Assembly (NCBI GenBank): GCA_022781985.1
Contig: JALESH010000048.1
Location: 18,784-82,783, forward strand
Origin: Lachnospiraceae bacterium
Lineage (GTDB): Bacteria; Bacillota; Clostridia; Lachnospirales; Lachnospiraceae
Direction of reading: 5' to 3'
Length of the DNA: 64,000 nucleotides
Shown: one piece after another, positions 33,028-42,500 of the stretch
Layout of the letters: every line of letters begins with the position of its first letter
Position numbering within the stretch: position 1 is the first letter of the stretch
Notes under the pieces: generated by a model
The model's input: the letters and a program-made list of their open reading frames with translations, nothing else
Databases searched by the model: none
What the model was told of the DNA's origin: nothing
Translations under genes and position numbers: made by a program

Positions 33028-36000
33028 ATGAAAAAGTTTTGTGAGGTATTTCCCACCCTGCAGCTGGAGGGTAAGGTGAAGAGTCTGATGGAGCAGGTGG
33101 ATGTGGAGAGAGTCTCTTCCACCCGACGCAGGGATTTTCTGCGGATTTATATCAGCAGTGACAGGCTGATCGAAAAAGAATATATTCTGAAGGTGGAGGA
33201 AAGCATCAGAAAGCAGCTGTTTCCGGGGATTCCCATGGAAGTAAAGCTCTATGAAAGGTATCGTCTTTCGGCCCAGTACAATCCGGAAAAGTTTATGAAT
33301 ATTTACAGGGACAGCATCCTTCTGGAGCTGAAGGGCTACAGCCCGGTAGCTTACAATATCTTTAAGAATGCGGAGATCAGCTATCCTGCAGAGAACCAGG
33401 TACTGGTGACCATAGACGATTCCGTGCCGGCCAGGAGCAGGGCTGAGGAGCTGAGGGGAATCCTGGACAAGATCTGCAATGAGAGATTCGGGCTCCGGAC
33501 GGATGTACACATGGCATATAAGGAGAGCAGGGCGGCAGGCCGAAGGGCTGAGGAGGAGCAGAAGATAGCCAGACAGGTGGCAGAAATCAGTGCCAGGGCA
33601 GCAGGGACTGCGTCAGAGGAGACAGAGCCCTCCCCTGATCTCCTGCCGGCCTGCAAAGCACAGGCCCCTAAGGCGGAAGCAGCTGCAGGAGAAAAAAAGG
33701 GAAGGGACAGGAGTGCGGATGCTTCCGGCCCGAAGCAGGCGGGACAGAACAGGCAAAGCGAAGGCAGGAGCCGGGGAATGGGCAGCAGGCCCGAGCCCAG
33801 GCGTTCGGTGAAAAGGTCCGATCATCCCGATGTATTGTATGGACGGGACTTTGAAGAAAGTGCCATGAATATAGAGGATGTCATCGGAGAAATGGGCGAG
33901 GTGGTCATCCGGGGTAAGATTATCAGCATGGATAAGAGGGAGATCAGGAATGAGAAGACCATCCTCTTTTATGATATCACTGATTTTACCGATACCCTTA
34001 CCTTCAAGATTTTTGCCGGCAACGATCAGGTAGAGGAGATCACAGGTGGGATCTGCCAGGGAGCCTTTGTGAAAATCAAGGGGATCGCAGTCATTGATAA
34101 ATTCGACAATGAGCTGACCATCGGCTCTATCATCGGGGTGAAGAGGATTCCTGACTTTACTACCTCCAGGAAGGATAACAGTATAAAAAAAAGGGTGGAG
34201 CTGCACTGCCATACCAAGATGAGCGACATGGACGGTGTATCAGAGGCTAAGGATATTGTGAAAAGGGCCTATCAATGGGGGCACCCTGCCATCGCCATTA
34301 CCGATCATGGTGTGGTACAGTCCTTTCCTGATGCCAACCACGTCTGGGAGGATCTGTGGAAGGCGGAGAAGGCAAGGCGGAAGGAAGCTGGGGAGGAGAA
34401 CCCGGACAAGCAGGATTTCTTTAAGGTCATCTATGGAATGGAGGCTTATCTGGTAGATGACCTGAAGGAGATCGTAACGGGTGAAAGAGGGCAGGATTTT
34501 GGCGGTACCTTCGTGGTTTTTGATATAGAGACCACCGGATTTTCTCCGATACATAACCGCATCATTGAAATCGGCGCGGTGAAGGTGGAGGGCGGCAGGA
34601 TCACGGATCGGTATTCCTCCTTCGTCAATCCTGAGGTTCCCATTCCTTATGAGATAGAAAAGCTGACGGGCATCCATGACAAAATGGTGATGGATGCCCC
34701 TGTGATAGACAGGGTACTGCCGCAGTTTCTGGAGTTTTGCGGGCAGGCTGTGCTGGTGGCCCACAATGCAGGCTTCGACATGAGCTTTATCCTAGAAAAT
34801 GCATCCAGACTTGGGCTGGGGAGAGAGTATACCTATGTGGATACGGTAGGGATCGCCAGGCTTTTGCTGCCCCATCAGGCCAAGCATACCCTGGATGCAG
34901 TGGCAAAGGCTCTGGGGATTTCCCTAGAAAACCATCACCGGGCGGTGGACGATGCAGAGGCCACCGCAGAGATCTTTGTGAGATTTATTTCCATGCTGGA
35001 GAAGGAGGGGGCATATACTCTCAGGGCAGTCAACGAAATGGGAGCCTCCAGCCCGGAGATCGTAAAGCGTCTGCCTACCTATCATGCCATCATCCTGGCC
35101 AAAAATGACACGGGACGGGTGAACCTGTACCGTTTGGTATCGGAGTCTCATCTGACCTATTTCAGCAGGAGGCCGAGAGTGCCGAAGAGTCTCCTGCAGG
35201 AGTGCAGGGAGGGCCTGATCGTAGGGAGCGCCTGCGAGGCGGGAGAGCTGTATCGGGCGCTGCTGGACGGAAAGACGGATGCTGAGATAGCCAGGATCGT
35301 GAACTTTTATGACTATCTGGAGATCCAGCCAGCGGGCAATAATAAGTTTATGATCGATTCCGAGAGGGTAAAAAGCATTCAATCCATGGAGGATATCCTG
35401 AATATGAACCGCAGGATCGTGGAGCTGGGAGAGCAGTTTGACAAGCCTGTGGCAGCCACCTGCGATGTGCATTTTATGGATCCGGAGGGGGAGGTATACC
35501 GTCGGATCATTATGGCAGGCAAGGGCTTTGGAGATGCGGATAATCAGGCCCCTCTGTATCTGAGGACAACAGAGGAGATGCTGGAGGAGTTTGCCTATCT
35601 GGGGAGCGATAAGGCGGAGGAGGTGGTCATCACCAATACCAATAAGATCGCGGATATGGTGGAGACCATGTCCCCTGTGCGGCCGGACAAGTGCGCCCCG
35701 GTCATACCAGACAGCGACAGGACACTGACGGACATCTGCTATAACAGGGCCCATGAGATCTATGGGGAGGTGCTGCCCGGGATCGTGGAGGAAAGGCTGG
35801 AAAAGGAGCTGCACTCCATCATTACCAATGGCTTTGCAGTGATGTATATCATAGCTCAGAAGCTGGTATGGAAATCCGTAGAGGACGGCTATCTGGTGGG
35901 ATCCCGGGGCTCTGTAGGCTCCTCCTTTGTGGCCACTATGGCGGGGATCACGGAGGTGAATCCGCTGAGTCCCCACTATTACTGCAGCCAGTGCCATTAC

Positions 36001-37590
36001 AGCGACTTTGATTCGGAGGAGGTGAGAGCCTATGCAGGCAGGGCCGGCTGCGATATGCCCGACAAAAGCTGTCCGGTTTGCGGGGCATCTTTGAAAAAGG
36101 ACGGCTTCGACATTCCCTTCGAAACCTTCCTGGGCTTTAAGGGAGACAAGGAGCCAGATATTGACCTGAATTTTTCAGGAGAATATCAGAGCAAGGCCCA
36201 TAAATATACGGAGGTTATCTTTGGGGCGGGGCAGACCTACCGGGCAGGCACCATAGGCACCCTGGCAGAAAAAACGGCCTTCGGATATGTAAAAAATTAT
36301 TTCGAGGAAAGGGGACGCAGGAAAAGATCCTGTGAGATCAACCGTGTGGTGAAGGGCTGTACCGGGATACGCAGAAGCACGGGACAGCACCCCGGAGGCA
36401 TCATCGTCCTGCCCTTGGGGGAGGATATCAATTATTTTACCCCGGTACAGCATCCTGCAAATGATATGACTACGGATACTGTGACCACTCATTTTGATTA
36501 TCATTCCATAGATCACAATCTGTTGAAGCTGGATATTCTGGGGCACGACGATCCTACCATGATCCGTATGCTGCAGGATCTGACAGGGATTGATCCGGTA
36601 GGGATTCCCCTGGATGATCCCCAGGTGATGAGCCTGTTCAAAAGCACGGAGGCCCTGGGGATCACGCCGGACCAGATCGGGGGCTGTAAGCTGGGTGCCC
36701 TGGGGATTCCTGAGTTTGGTACGGAATTTGCCATGCAGATGCTGATCGATACAAAGCCCCAGGCATTTTCCGACCTGGTGCGTATCGCAGGGCTGGCTCA
36801 TGGAACAGATGTGTGGCTGGGCAATGCCCAGACTCTGATCCAGGAGGGAAAGGCTACTATTTCCACCGCTATCTGTACCAGAGATGATATTATGGTATAT
36901 CTGATCGGGATGGGGGTGGAGAGTTCTCTGGCCTTTACCATCATGGAAAGCGTCCGTAAGGGAAAGGGGCTGAAGGAGGAGTGGGAGAAGGCTATGAAGG
37001 AAGCCGATGTGCCGGACTGGTATATCTGGTCCTGCAAAAAGATCAAGTATATGTTTCCCAAGGCCCATGCTGCCGCCTATGTGATGATGGCCTGGCGGAT
37101 TGCTTACTGCAAGATCAACTATCCGCTGGCCTTTTATGCCGCCTTTTTCAGTATCAGGGCCTCGGCCTTTTCCTATGAGCTGATGTGTCAGGGCAGGGAG
37201 CATCTGGAAAAGGTGATGCAGGATTACCGGCAGCGCGGCGACACGCTTTCCAAGAAGGAGCAGGATGCCTACAGGGATATGAAGCTGGTGCAGGAGATGT
37301 ATGCCAGGGGCTATGACTTCGTGCCTATTGATATTTTTTCTGCCCGGGCCAGAGCCTTCCAGATTGTGGGAGACAGGCTGATGCCATCGCTGAACAGTAT
37401 TGACGGACTGGGAGAGAAAGCGGCAGATGCCATCGTAGAGGCGGCTAGGGACGGCGCCTTTTTATCCAGGGATGATTTTCGTCAGAGAACCAAGGTATCC
37501 AAGACAGTGGTGGATCTGATGGCAGGATTAAATCTGCTGGGAGACCTTCCTGAGTCGAATCAGATAAGTTTATTTGATTTTGTGTCATAA
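33028..37590 (+). CDS. polC: DNA polymerase III alpha subunit, PolC type
   Basis: Main replicative polymerase of low-GC Gram-positives, with built-in proofreading. 1520 residues. Order: variable N-terminal domain, low-complexity basic linker (about 170-265), OB fold ([20 protein letters not shown]), PHP domain (RVELHCHTKMSDMDGVSEA), inserted DnaQ-type 3'-5' exonuclease (FVVFDIETTGFSPIHNRIIE to HHRAVDDAEATAEIF, about 490-655), PHP remainder, then the catalytic palm with zinc cysteines (CSQCHY, CPVCGA) and Asp motif PDIDLNFSGEYQ, and the C-terminal HhH region LNSIDGLGEKAADAIVEAA. ATG 33028 follows AGAGG. Last gene of the block. Confidence 0.97.
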   Translation: MKKFCEVFPTLQLEGKVKSLMEQVDVERVSSTRRRDFLRIYISSDRLIEKEYILKVEESIRKQLFPGIPMEVKLYERYRLSAQYNPEKFMNIYRDSILLELKGYSPVAYNIFKNAEISYPAENQVLVTIDDSVPARSRAEELRGILDKICNERFGLRTDVHMAYKESRAAGRRAEEEQKIARQVAEISARAAGTASEETEPSPDLLPACKAQAPKAEAAAGEKKGRDRSADASGPKQAGQNRQSEGRSRGMGSRPEPRRSVKRSDHPDVLYGRDFEESAMNIEDVIGEMGEVVIRGKIISMDKREIRNEKTILFYDITDFTDTLTFKIFAGNDQVEEITGGICQGAFVKIKGIAVIDKFDNELTIGSIIGVKRIPDFTTSRKDNSIKKRVELHCHTKMSDMDGVSEAKDIVKRAYQWGHPAIAITDHGVVQSFPDANHVWEDLWKAEKARRKEAGEENPDKQDFFKVIYGMEAYLVDDLKEIVTGERGQDFGGTFVVFDIETTGFSPIHNRIIEIGAVKVEGGRITDRYSSFVNPEVPIPYEIEKLTGIHDKMVMDAPVIDRVLPQFLEFCGQAVLVAHNAGFDMSFILENASRLGLGREYTYVDTVGIARLLLPHQAKHTLDAVAKALGISLENHHRAVDDAEATAEIFVRFISMLEKEGAYTLRAVNEMGASSPEIVKRLPTYHAIILAKNDTGRVNLYRLVSESHLTYFSRRPRVPKSLLQECREGLIVGSACEAGELYRALLDGKTDAEIARIVNFYDYLEIQPAGNNKFMIDSERVKSIQSMEDILNMNRRIVELGEQFDKPVAATCDVHFMDPEGEVYRRIIMAGKGFGDADNQAPLYLRTTEEMLEEFAYLGSDKAEEVVITNTNKIADMVETMSPVRPDKCAPVIPDSDRTLTDICYNRAHEIYGEVLPGIVEERLEKELHSIITNGFAVMYIIAQKLVWKSVEDGYLVGSRGSVGSSFVATMAGITEVNPLSPHYYCSQCHYSDFDSEEVRAYAGRAGCDMPDKSCPVCGASLKKDGFDIPFETFLGFKGDKEPDIDLNFSGEYQSKAHKYTEVIFGAGQTYRAGTIGTLAEKTAFGYVKNYFEERGRRKRSCEINRVVKGCTGIRRSTGQHPGGIIVLPLGEDINYFTPVQHPANDMTTDTVTTHFDYHSIDHNLLKLDILGHDDPTMIRMLQDLTGIDPVGIPLDDPQVMSLFKSTEALGITPDQIGGCKLGALGIPEFGTEFAMQMLIDTKPQAFSDLVRIAGLAHGTDVWLGNAQTLIQEGKATISTAICTRDDIMVYLIGMGVESSLAFTIMESVRKGKGLKEEWEKAMKEADVPDWYIWSCKKIKYMFPKAHAAAYVMMAWRIAYCKINYPLAFYAAFFSIRASAFSYELMCQGREHLEKVMQDYRQRGDTLSKKEQDAYRDMKLVQEMYARGYDFVPIDIFSARARAFQIVGDRLMPSLNSIDGLGEKAADAIVEAARDGAFLSRDDFRQRTKVSKTVVDLMAGLNLLGDLPESNQISLFDFVS

Positions 37591-37602
37591 ATATAATATA
37601 AT
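37573..37602 (+). promoter_or_regulatory. Candidate promoter of the CheX/receiver pair
   Basis: TTTGAT (37573-37578), 18-base spacer, TATAAT (37597-37602), within the end of polC and the very A/T-rich gap that follows. Another TATAAT overlaps at 37592-37597. Confidence 0.5.
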
Positions 37603-37700
37603 AGTAGCAATTATAAATATTGGCATGGTTGCTGGAGCACAGATTGGATTATGAATCATCATCATAATTAATAATTATAATTAGCGGGTGGAGGGTATAT

Positions 37701-38591
37701 ATGTTTAGTCAAATTTTTGGTAGGTTTCTAGTAGAACAGAAATTAATCTCTTCCGAAGAACTGGAAGAAATCCTGGAGGAACAGAAGAGAGCCAGGGTAA
37801 AGCTGGGGCTTATTGCAGTCAGCGAGGGACTGTTAAGCAGGGAACAGGCAGAGAAAATCAATCGGAAGCAGGCTTTGGAGGACAAGCGGTTTGGTGAACT
37901 GGCAGTGAAGCTGGGATTTTTGACGGAAGGCCAGGTGCAGCGCCTTCTGCAGCTGCAGGCCAATCCCTATCTGGCTTTTGTACAGGCGGCAACGGAAAAG
38001 GGCATCATGACACTGGAAGAGATTGAAGCTGCAATGGAGCTGTATCAGAGAGAGAATGGCTTTACCAATACGGATATGGAAAATTTCAGGAGCGGCGATG
38101 TGGACCGCATGCTTCCGCTCTATGTCAGAACCGGCAATAAAATAGCCTCGGATTTGATCGGACTAGCCATACGCACCATCATCCGTCTGATTGACAGCGA
38201 GATAGCCATAGCTCCTTCCTATGAAGCGGACAGCTATGCCTTTGAAAATCTTGCCCTGCAGAATGTGGAAGGGCAGCATTCCATCCTGTTGGGTCTTGCG
38301 GGAGAAGGGGACAGTCTGCTGGAGATAGCAGAGGCCTTTGCACAGGAAGAATTTGAGGGCATGGATCTGTTTGCCTTTGATGCCATCTGTGAATTTATCA
38401 ACTGCATTAACGGTTTAAATGCTTCTGCATTGAGCTATAAGGGAATCTGGCTGGACATGCTCCCGCCGACCTATTATCAGTCAGGAGTAGCTAAGGCTGA
38501 AGGTAAGCTGCTGATTATACCGGTTTACATAAAAAATAAAAAGATCGGAATAGTTATTGCAATGGATACGCAGGTTCAGGTTGAGGTATAG
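37701..38591 (+). CDS. CheX-like phosphatase with N-terminal MshEN-type repeats
   Basis: A 296-residue soluble protein. Residues 1-90 carry repeated helical units (FGRFLVEQKLISSEELEEIL; FGELAVKLGFLTEGQVQRLL) of the kind seen in MshEN/GspE-N domains, some of which bind cyclic-di-GMP. Residues about 145-296 look like CheX: the active motif D-x3-E-x2-N is present as DAICEFINCING, and the end has LLIIPVYIKNKKIGIVIAMD. CheX dephosphorylates CheY-type receivers, and a lone receiver follows 29 bases downstream, so that is the likely substrate. No chemoreceptor or flagellar gene is in the window. Cyclic-di-GMP binding is only an inference. Confidence 0.72.
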   Translation: MFSQIFGRFLVEQKLISSEELEEILEEQKRARVKLGLIAVSEGLLSREQAEKINRKQALEDKRFGELAVKLGFLTEGQVQRLLQLQANPYLAFVQAATEKGIMTLEEIEAAMELYQRENGFTNTDMENFRSGDVDRMLPLYVRTGNKIASDLIGLAIRTIIRLIDSEIAIAPSYEADSYAFENLALQNVEGQHSILLGLAGEGDSLLEIAEAFAQEEFEGMDLFAFDAICEFINCINGLNASALSYKGIWLDMLPPTYYQSGVAKAEGKLLIIPVYIKNKKIGIVIAMDTQVQVEV

Positions 38592-38620
38592 TGGGTAGAA
38601 AGTGTGAGGAGGATAGAATA

Positions 38621-38986
38621 ATGGCAAGGATTTTAATAGTAGATGATTCCAGGACATCCCGTAAGATGTTGAAAGAAGTGCTGGAGAATGCCGGATACGA
38701 GATTGCAGGAGAGGCTGCAAATGGCGAGGAAGGCATCATTATGTACAGGGACTTAAAGCCGGATGCGGTGACTATGGATATCACAATGCCTGTCATGAAC
38801 GGTTTGGATGCCCTGGCTGTCATCAAAAAAGAGGATGAGGCTGCCAAAGTGATCATGATCACCGCTGCGGGCCAAAAGGAAAAGATCGTCCGCGCGATTA
38901 AAATAGGAGCAGATGATTTCATTCCCAAGCCCTATGAAGCAGAGCAGGTGATCAACACCTTGGAGCATGTGCTGGGCAGCCAATAA
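38621..38986 (+). CDS. Stand-alone CheY-like receiver
   Basis: A single-domain response regulator of 121 residues without an output domain. The acidic pocket is in ILIVDDSRTSRKML, the phospho-acceptor Asp is in AVTMDITMPVMNGLDAL, Thr is in VIMITAAGQ, and Lys is in DDFIPKPYEAEQV. ATG 38621 follows GAGGAGG. It pairs with the CheX-like phosphatase just upstream. Its kinase is unknown; the hybrid kinase at 57388 with its Hpt partner is one candidate, but the distance gives no support. Confidence 0.88.
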   Translation: MARILIVDDSRTSRKMLKEVLENAGYEIAGEAANGEEGIIMYRDLKPDAVTMDITMPVMNGLDALAVIKKEDEAAKVIMITAAGQKEKIVRAIKIGADDFIPKPYEAEQVINTLEHVLGSQ

Positions 38987-39013
38987 AAAATATAAAAAAA
39001 TTTAAAAAAGGGC

Positions 39014-39042
39014 TTGCATTATTTTTGATTTTGTAATATACT
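39014..39042 (+). promoter_or_regulatory. SigA-type promoter of tRNA-Glu
   Basis: TTGCAT (39014-39019), 17-base spacer, TATACT (39037-39042), 38 bases before the tRNA. Confidence 0.75.
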
Positions 39043-39080
39043 AACGAAGTCGGCAGATGAAACAGAAAAAATGCTGATCT

Positions 39081-39152
39081 GGCTCGTTGGTCAAGCGGTC
39101 AAGACGCCGCCCTCTCACGGCGGAAACAGGGGTTCGATTCCCCTACGAGCTG
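39081..39152 (+). tRNA. tRNA-Glu (anticodon CTC)
   Basis: Acceptor stem GGCTCGT pairs with ACGAGCT (first pair G-T), discriminator G, anticodon stem CCGCC/GGCGG with loop CTCTCAC giving anticodon CTC, and T arm CAGGGGTTCGATTCCCCTA. The 3' CCA is not encoded. Single tRNA with its own promoter and terminator. Confidence 0.93.
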
Positions 39153-39183
39153 CGACTGTTGTTTATGAACAGCCCAACCCAGC

Positions 39184-39230
39184 AAAGTGCTGAAAGTTCC
39201 GAGTTTTGGAATTTTCAGCACTTTGTTTTT
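39184..39230 (+). terminator. Intrinsic terminator after tRNA-Glu
   Basis: AAAGTGCTGAAA (39184-39195) pairs with TTTCAGCACTTT (39213-39224), extended by TTCC/GGAA, then GTTTTTG. In the rest of the 39231-39502 gap I see a hairpin GGAGCAG/CTGCTCC (39282-39306) and the next promoter, but no gene. Confidence 0.85.
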
Positions 39231-39332
39231 GCTCAGAAACCAGTGGAAAGAAGCATCCGCTGTGGGGACGGCCCAAGGAAGGGAGCAGTCACCGAAGGTC
39301 TGCTCCTGCCATGATGAAAAAGACAGATGCTC

Positions 39333-39361
39333 TGTACTTCCGGATAATTTTTTGTTATAAT
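39333..39361 (+). promoter_or_regulatory. Candidate promoter of the GH101 gene
   Basis: TGTACT (39333-39338), 17-base spacer, consensus TATAAT (39356-39361), giving a leader of about 135 bases. Confidence 0.5.
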
Positions 39362-39502
39362 AATCTCTAACTATAAAATTCTCATATAGTTTCAGCCAGT
39401 CATCTAAAGAGGAAGAATTCACGAAAGAAAGGGGGGTAGGGGGATCTGGCTATACATTTTAAAACAAGAATCTGATGATATGGAGAGAAGGGGGTATCAG
39501 AA

Positions 39503-42500
39503 TTGACAAAATATAAGACGAAAAAGGCGCTTCCGGCCCTTCTGATGGCATGTACCATGGCCGTCAGTCAGATGGCGCCGCTCAGTGCGCAGGCCGCAGA
39601 GTCTGCCCTGTTTACGGCAGAGGAAGCAGAAAGGAAGGAAGGTGCAGAGCTTGCGGGAGCTGTGCAGGCAACCGGGCAGCCGGAGATTCCCACGGTGACC
39701 AATGGGGAAGGAGAAACTCAGACAGAGGAGACAGCAGGACGCAAGTGGTTCACGATTACAGGCGGCGCAAACAATGGCGGAGGTCATAGTTACGGAAATG
39801 CTGGTGTCAGTGCGCCCATCCTTTTGCTGGATAATACCAGGAGGATGGAGGAATCGGGGGAGCTTTCCCTTACCTTAAAGCCCAGTAACAACTGGGGAGT
39901 ATTCTATAGCTATGTGGACGACAGCAAGTGGCTCTATGTGGGCTATGACAGCAGCAGCCAGTGGTATTATCAGTACAAATTTGGCACCACGGAATCCTAT
40001 CCCAGGATCACCGGCCTGCCTGCGCCCACACAGGGGGAGGAGCTTCAGATGACTGTCTCCCTCAACAGAGAGACGCTTTCCGTGACGGTCAACGGCACCA
40101 CGGTGCGAGTGACCAATCAGGCCCTGATCAACTTTGCAGAGGCGGTAGGCAGCAATGGAAGGTTCGGAGTAAAGACCAATGTGCAGAGTTCCATTTCCTT
40201 TGCGGATGTGCGGTATAACAATACGGACTGCATGTCTGACGAATGGGTGTTCTGTGCAGAGCGTGAAGGACAGCAGAAGAGTGAAACGGTAGCACCGCTC
40301 TTCACCCTGACCGGTACGGTAAAGAATGGGGAAAATCAACCCATTCCCGGCGCGGTAGTACGGGTGGGAGTCAAGAGCGCTGTCACCGATGAGAACGGTG
40401 CATACAGCCTGTCCGGCCTGGAGGCCAAGGCTTATGCCATAGCCGTTACCAAGCCCGGCTATCAGGCTTATTCGGAGACTGTGACCATAGCAGAGCCGGG
40501 AGAGGGCGGAGCTGCCAATACCAAGGATGTGGTGCTCCAGGCCAAGCCGGATCTGCCTCTGGACAGATATGACACCATCCAGTCCGACGAGATGAAGGTA
40601 TATATCGGCAAGCAGTTCCCCTTGGTGGCAAGGTACCAGATGCTGGAAAACGGACAGCCCAGGGAAGGAGTTTTCTTCAGGGGAAATGAAGGAGAGCTGA
40701 ATCAGGTGGCGATTAACGGTGTGCAGATTACTCCTGTCGTAACAGTGGAGGAGACCACCGCCACATCCAGAACCTATGTCCTGCAGTGTACAGGAAGCGG
40801 CGGTCTCAGTCTGACCATGAAGGTGAAGATCAGTGTGGAAGGCAACAATCTGACCTGGCAGGTCACAGAGCTGACAAAGGGAGAGGGCTGCCCGGCCATC
40901 GCCACCATCCATGTACCCGGACTGAATCTGCTGACAGTGGATGCGGCAGAGGAAAATGCCGGCTTTGCAGGGGCAAAGACTTCCACAACCACCACCGTCA
41001 GCGGGGATGAGTTCATTGATTTTGAAGAGGGCTTTGCGCCCATGGACTCTGACGGCTACCTGTATGGGTTTTTGCAGAACGGAAGTCTGAGCGCGGGCCT
41101 GTTCAGCAATTCAGAAGCAGAAGGAGACAAACGAGTGCTCCGCAGCAATGGAGCGGATACCATCAGTCTCAACAGTGCAGCCTGGTATTATGAGCTGGGA
41201 GACAGGAACGGACAGAACTGGATCAACGCCAGGGAGAACTTTGATACCTATCCTGTCAGCGAGCTGCCCTGCGCAAAGGTAGCCATTGCGGCAGATGCCA
41301 ATGGGGATGGGGACATTGACTGGAATGACGGCGCCCTGGCATTCAGGGATATTATGAATATTCCTTATGGCTCCGAGAAGGTAAAGGATGCGGTCAACCA
41401 CCGTATCGTCATGAACTTTGCAAGTATGGCGCCCAACCCCTTCCTTGCCACAGCGGACAATATCAAAAAGGTATATCTGGCCACAGATGGCCTGCCTCAG
41501 TCCGTGGTTCTCAAGGGCTACGGAAATGAGGGTCATGACTCCGCCAACTCTGAATATGCGGATATCGCTGAGCGTGAGGGCGGTGTGGAGGATTTCCAGG
41601 ATCTGATCAGGATCGCTCATGATTATAATACAGAGATCGGCATACATATCAACGCACAGGAGGCCTATCCAGAGGCGGCGTCCTTTCATGAGGAAATGCT
41701 GGAAAATCCCATTGGAAACGGCTGGGGATGGCTGGATCAGTCCCATGTCATAGATAAGCGCTGGGATCTTGCCAGCCAGGCCAGATGGAAGAGGCTGGTA
41801 CAGCTCTATGACAGAATCAACGGCACCAGCTTTTACAGCAGACAGTGGCCTGACCCGGTTCTGAATTCCCTTGGTGAGGTAACAGCCTCCCGTGAGGAGA
41901 TCCGAAGGGATGCAGAGAGCCGTGAGGACAACATGGACTTTATCTATCTGGATGTCTGGTATCAGGATTCCTGGGAGACCAGAAGGATAGCAGAGGAGTT
42001 CCGCACCCTGGGCTGGAGATTTACCACGGAGTTCAGCGCAGAGGGTGAGTATGATTCCACCTGGCAGCACTGGTCCACAGATGCGGTCTACGGCGGGGCT
42101 ACCTCCAAGGGCTTCAACAGCAGTATCATTCGGTTTATTCGGAACGACCAGAGGGATTCTCAGGTGCTGAACTATCCCTCCTTTGGAGGAGCAGCAGACA
42201 ATCCCCTTTTGGGAGGGTACCGCCTCTACGGCTTTGAGGGCTGGCAGGGCGACCAAAACTTTGATAACTATATCAGGCAGACCTTTAACCAGAACCTGCC
42301 CACCAGATTCCTGCAGCATTATTATGTGACGGATTGGGAGAACTACGGAGAGGGCGAGACCTCCCCGGTAGGAAACCAGGAGAAGCAGATCACCCTGAAG
42401 AACGATGAGGGTGATGAGGTGGTTGTCACAAGAAAAACAGAGCAGCGTACCGATGAAAACATCGAACGGATCATCACCCTAAATGGCAAAAAGGTTTTGG

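Noticed and set aside
39099..39422. Minus-strand frame across the tRNA-Glu terminator
   Set aside because: It covers the tRNA and terminator and resembles no protein; it is a product of the hairpin sequence.
41299..41340. Dockerin-like calcium loop in the GH101 protein (DANGDGDIDWNDGA)
   Set aside because: A dockerin needs two such loops near a terminus. This single loop lies within the catalytic region, where similar calcium loops occur in GH101 enzymes.
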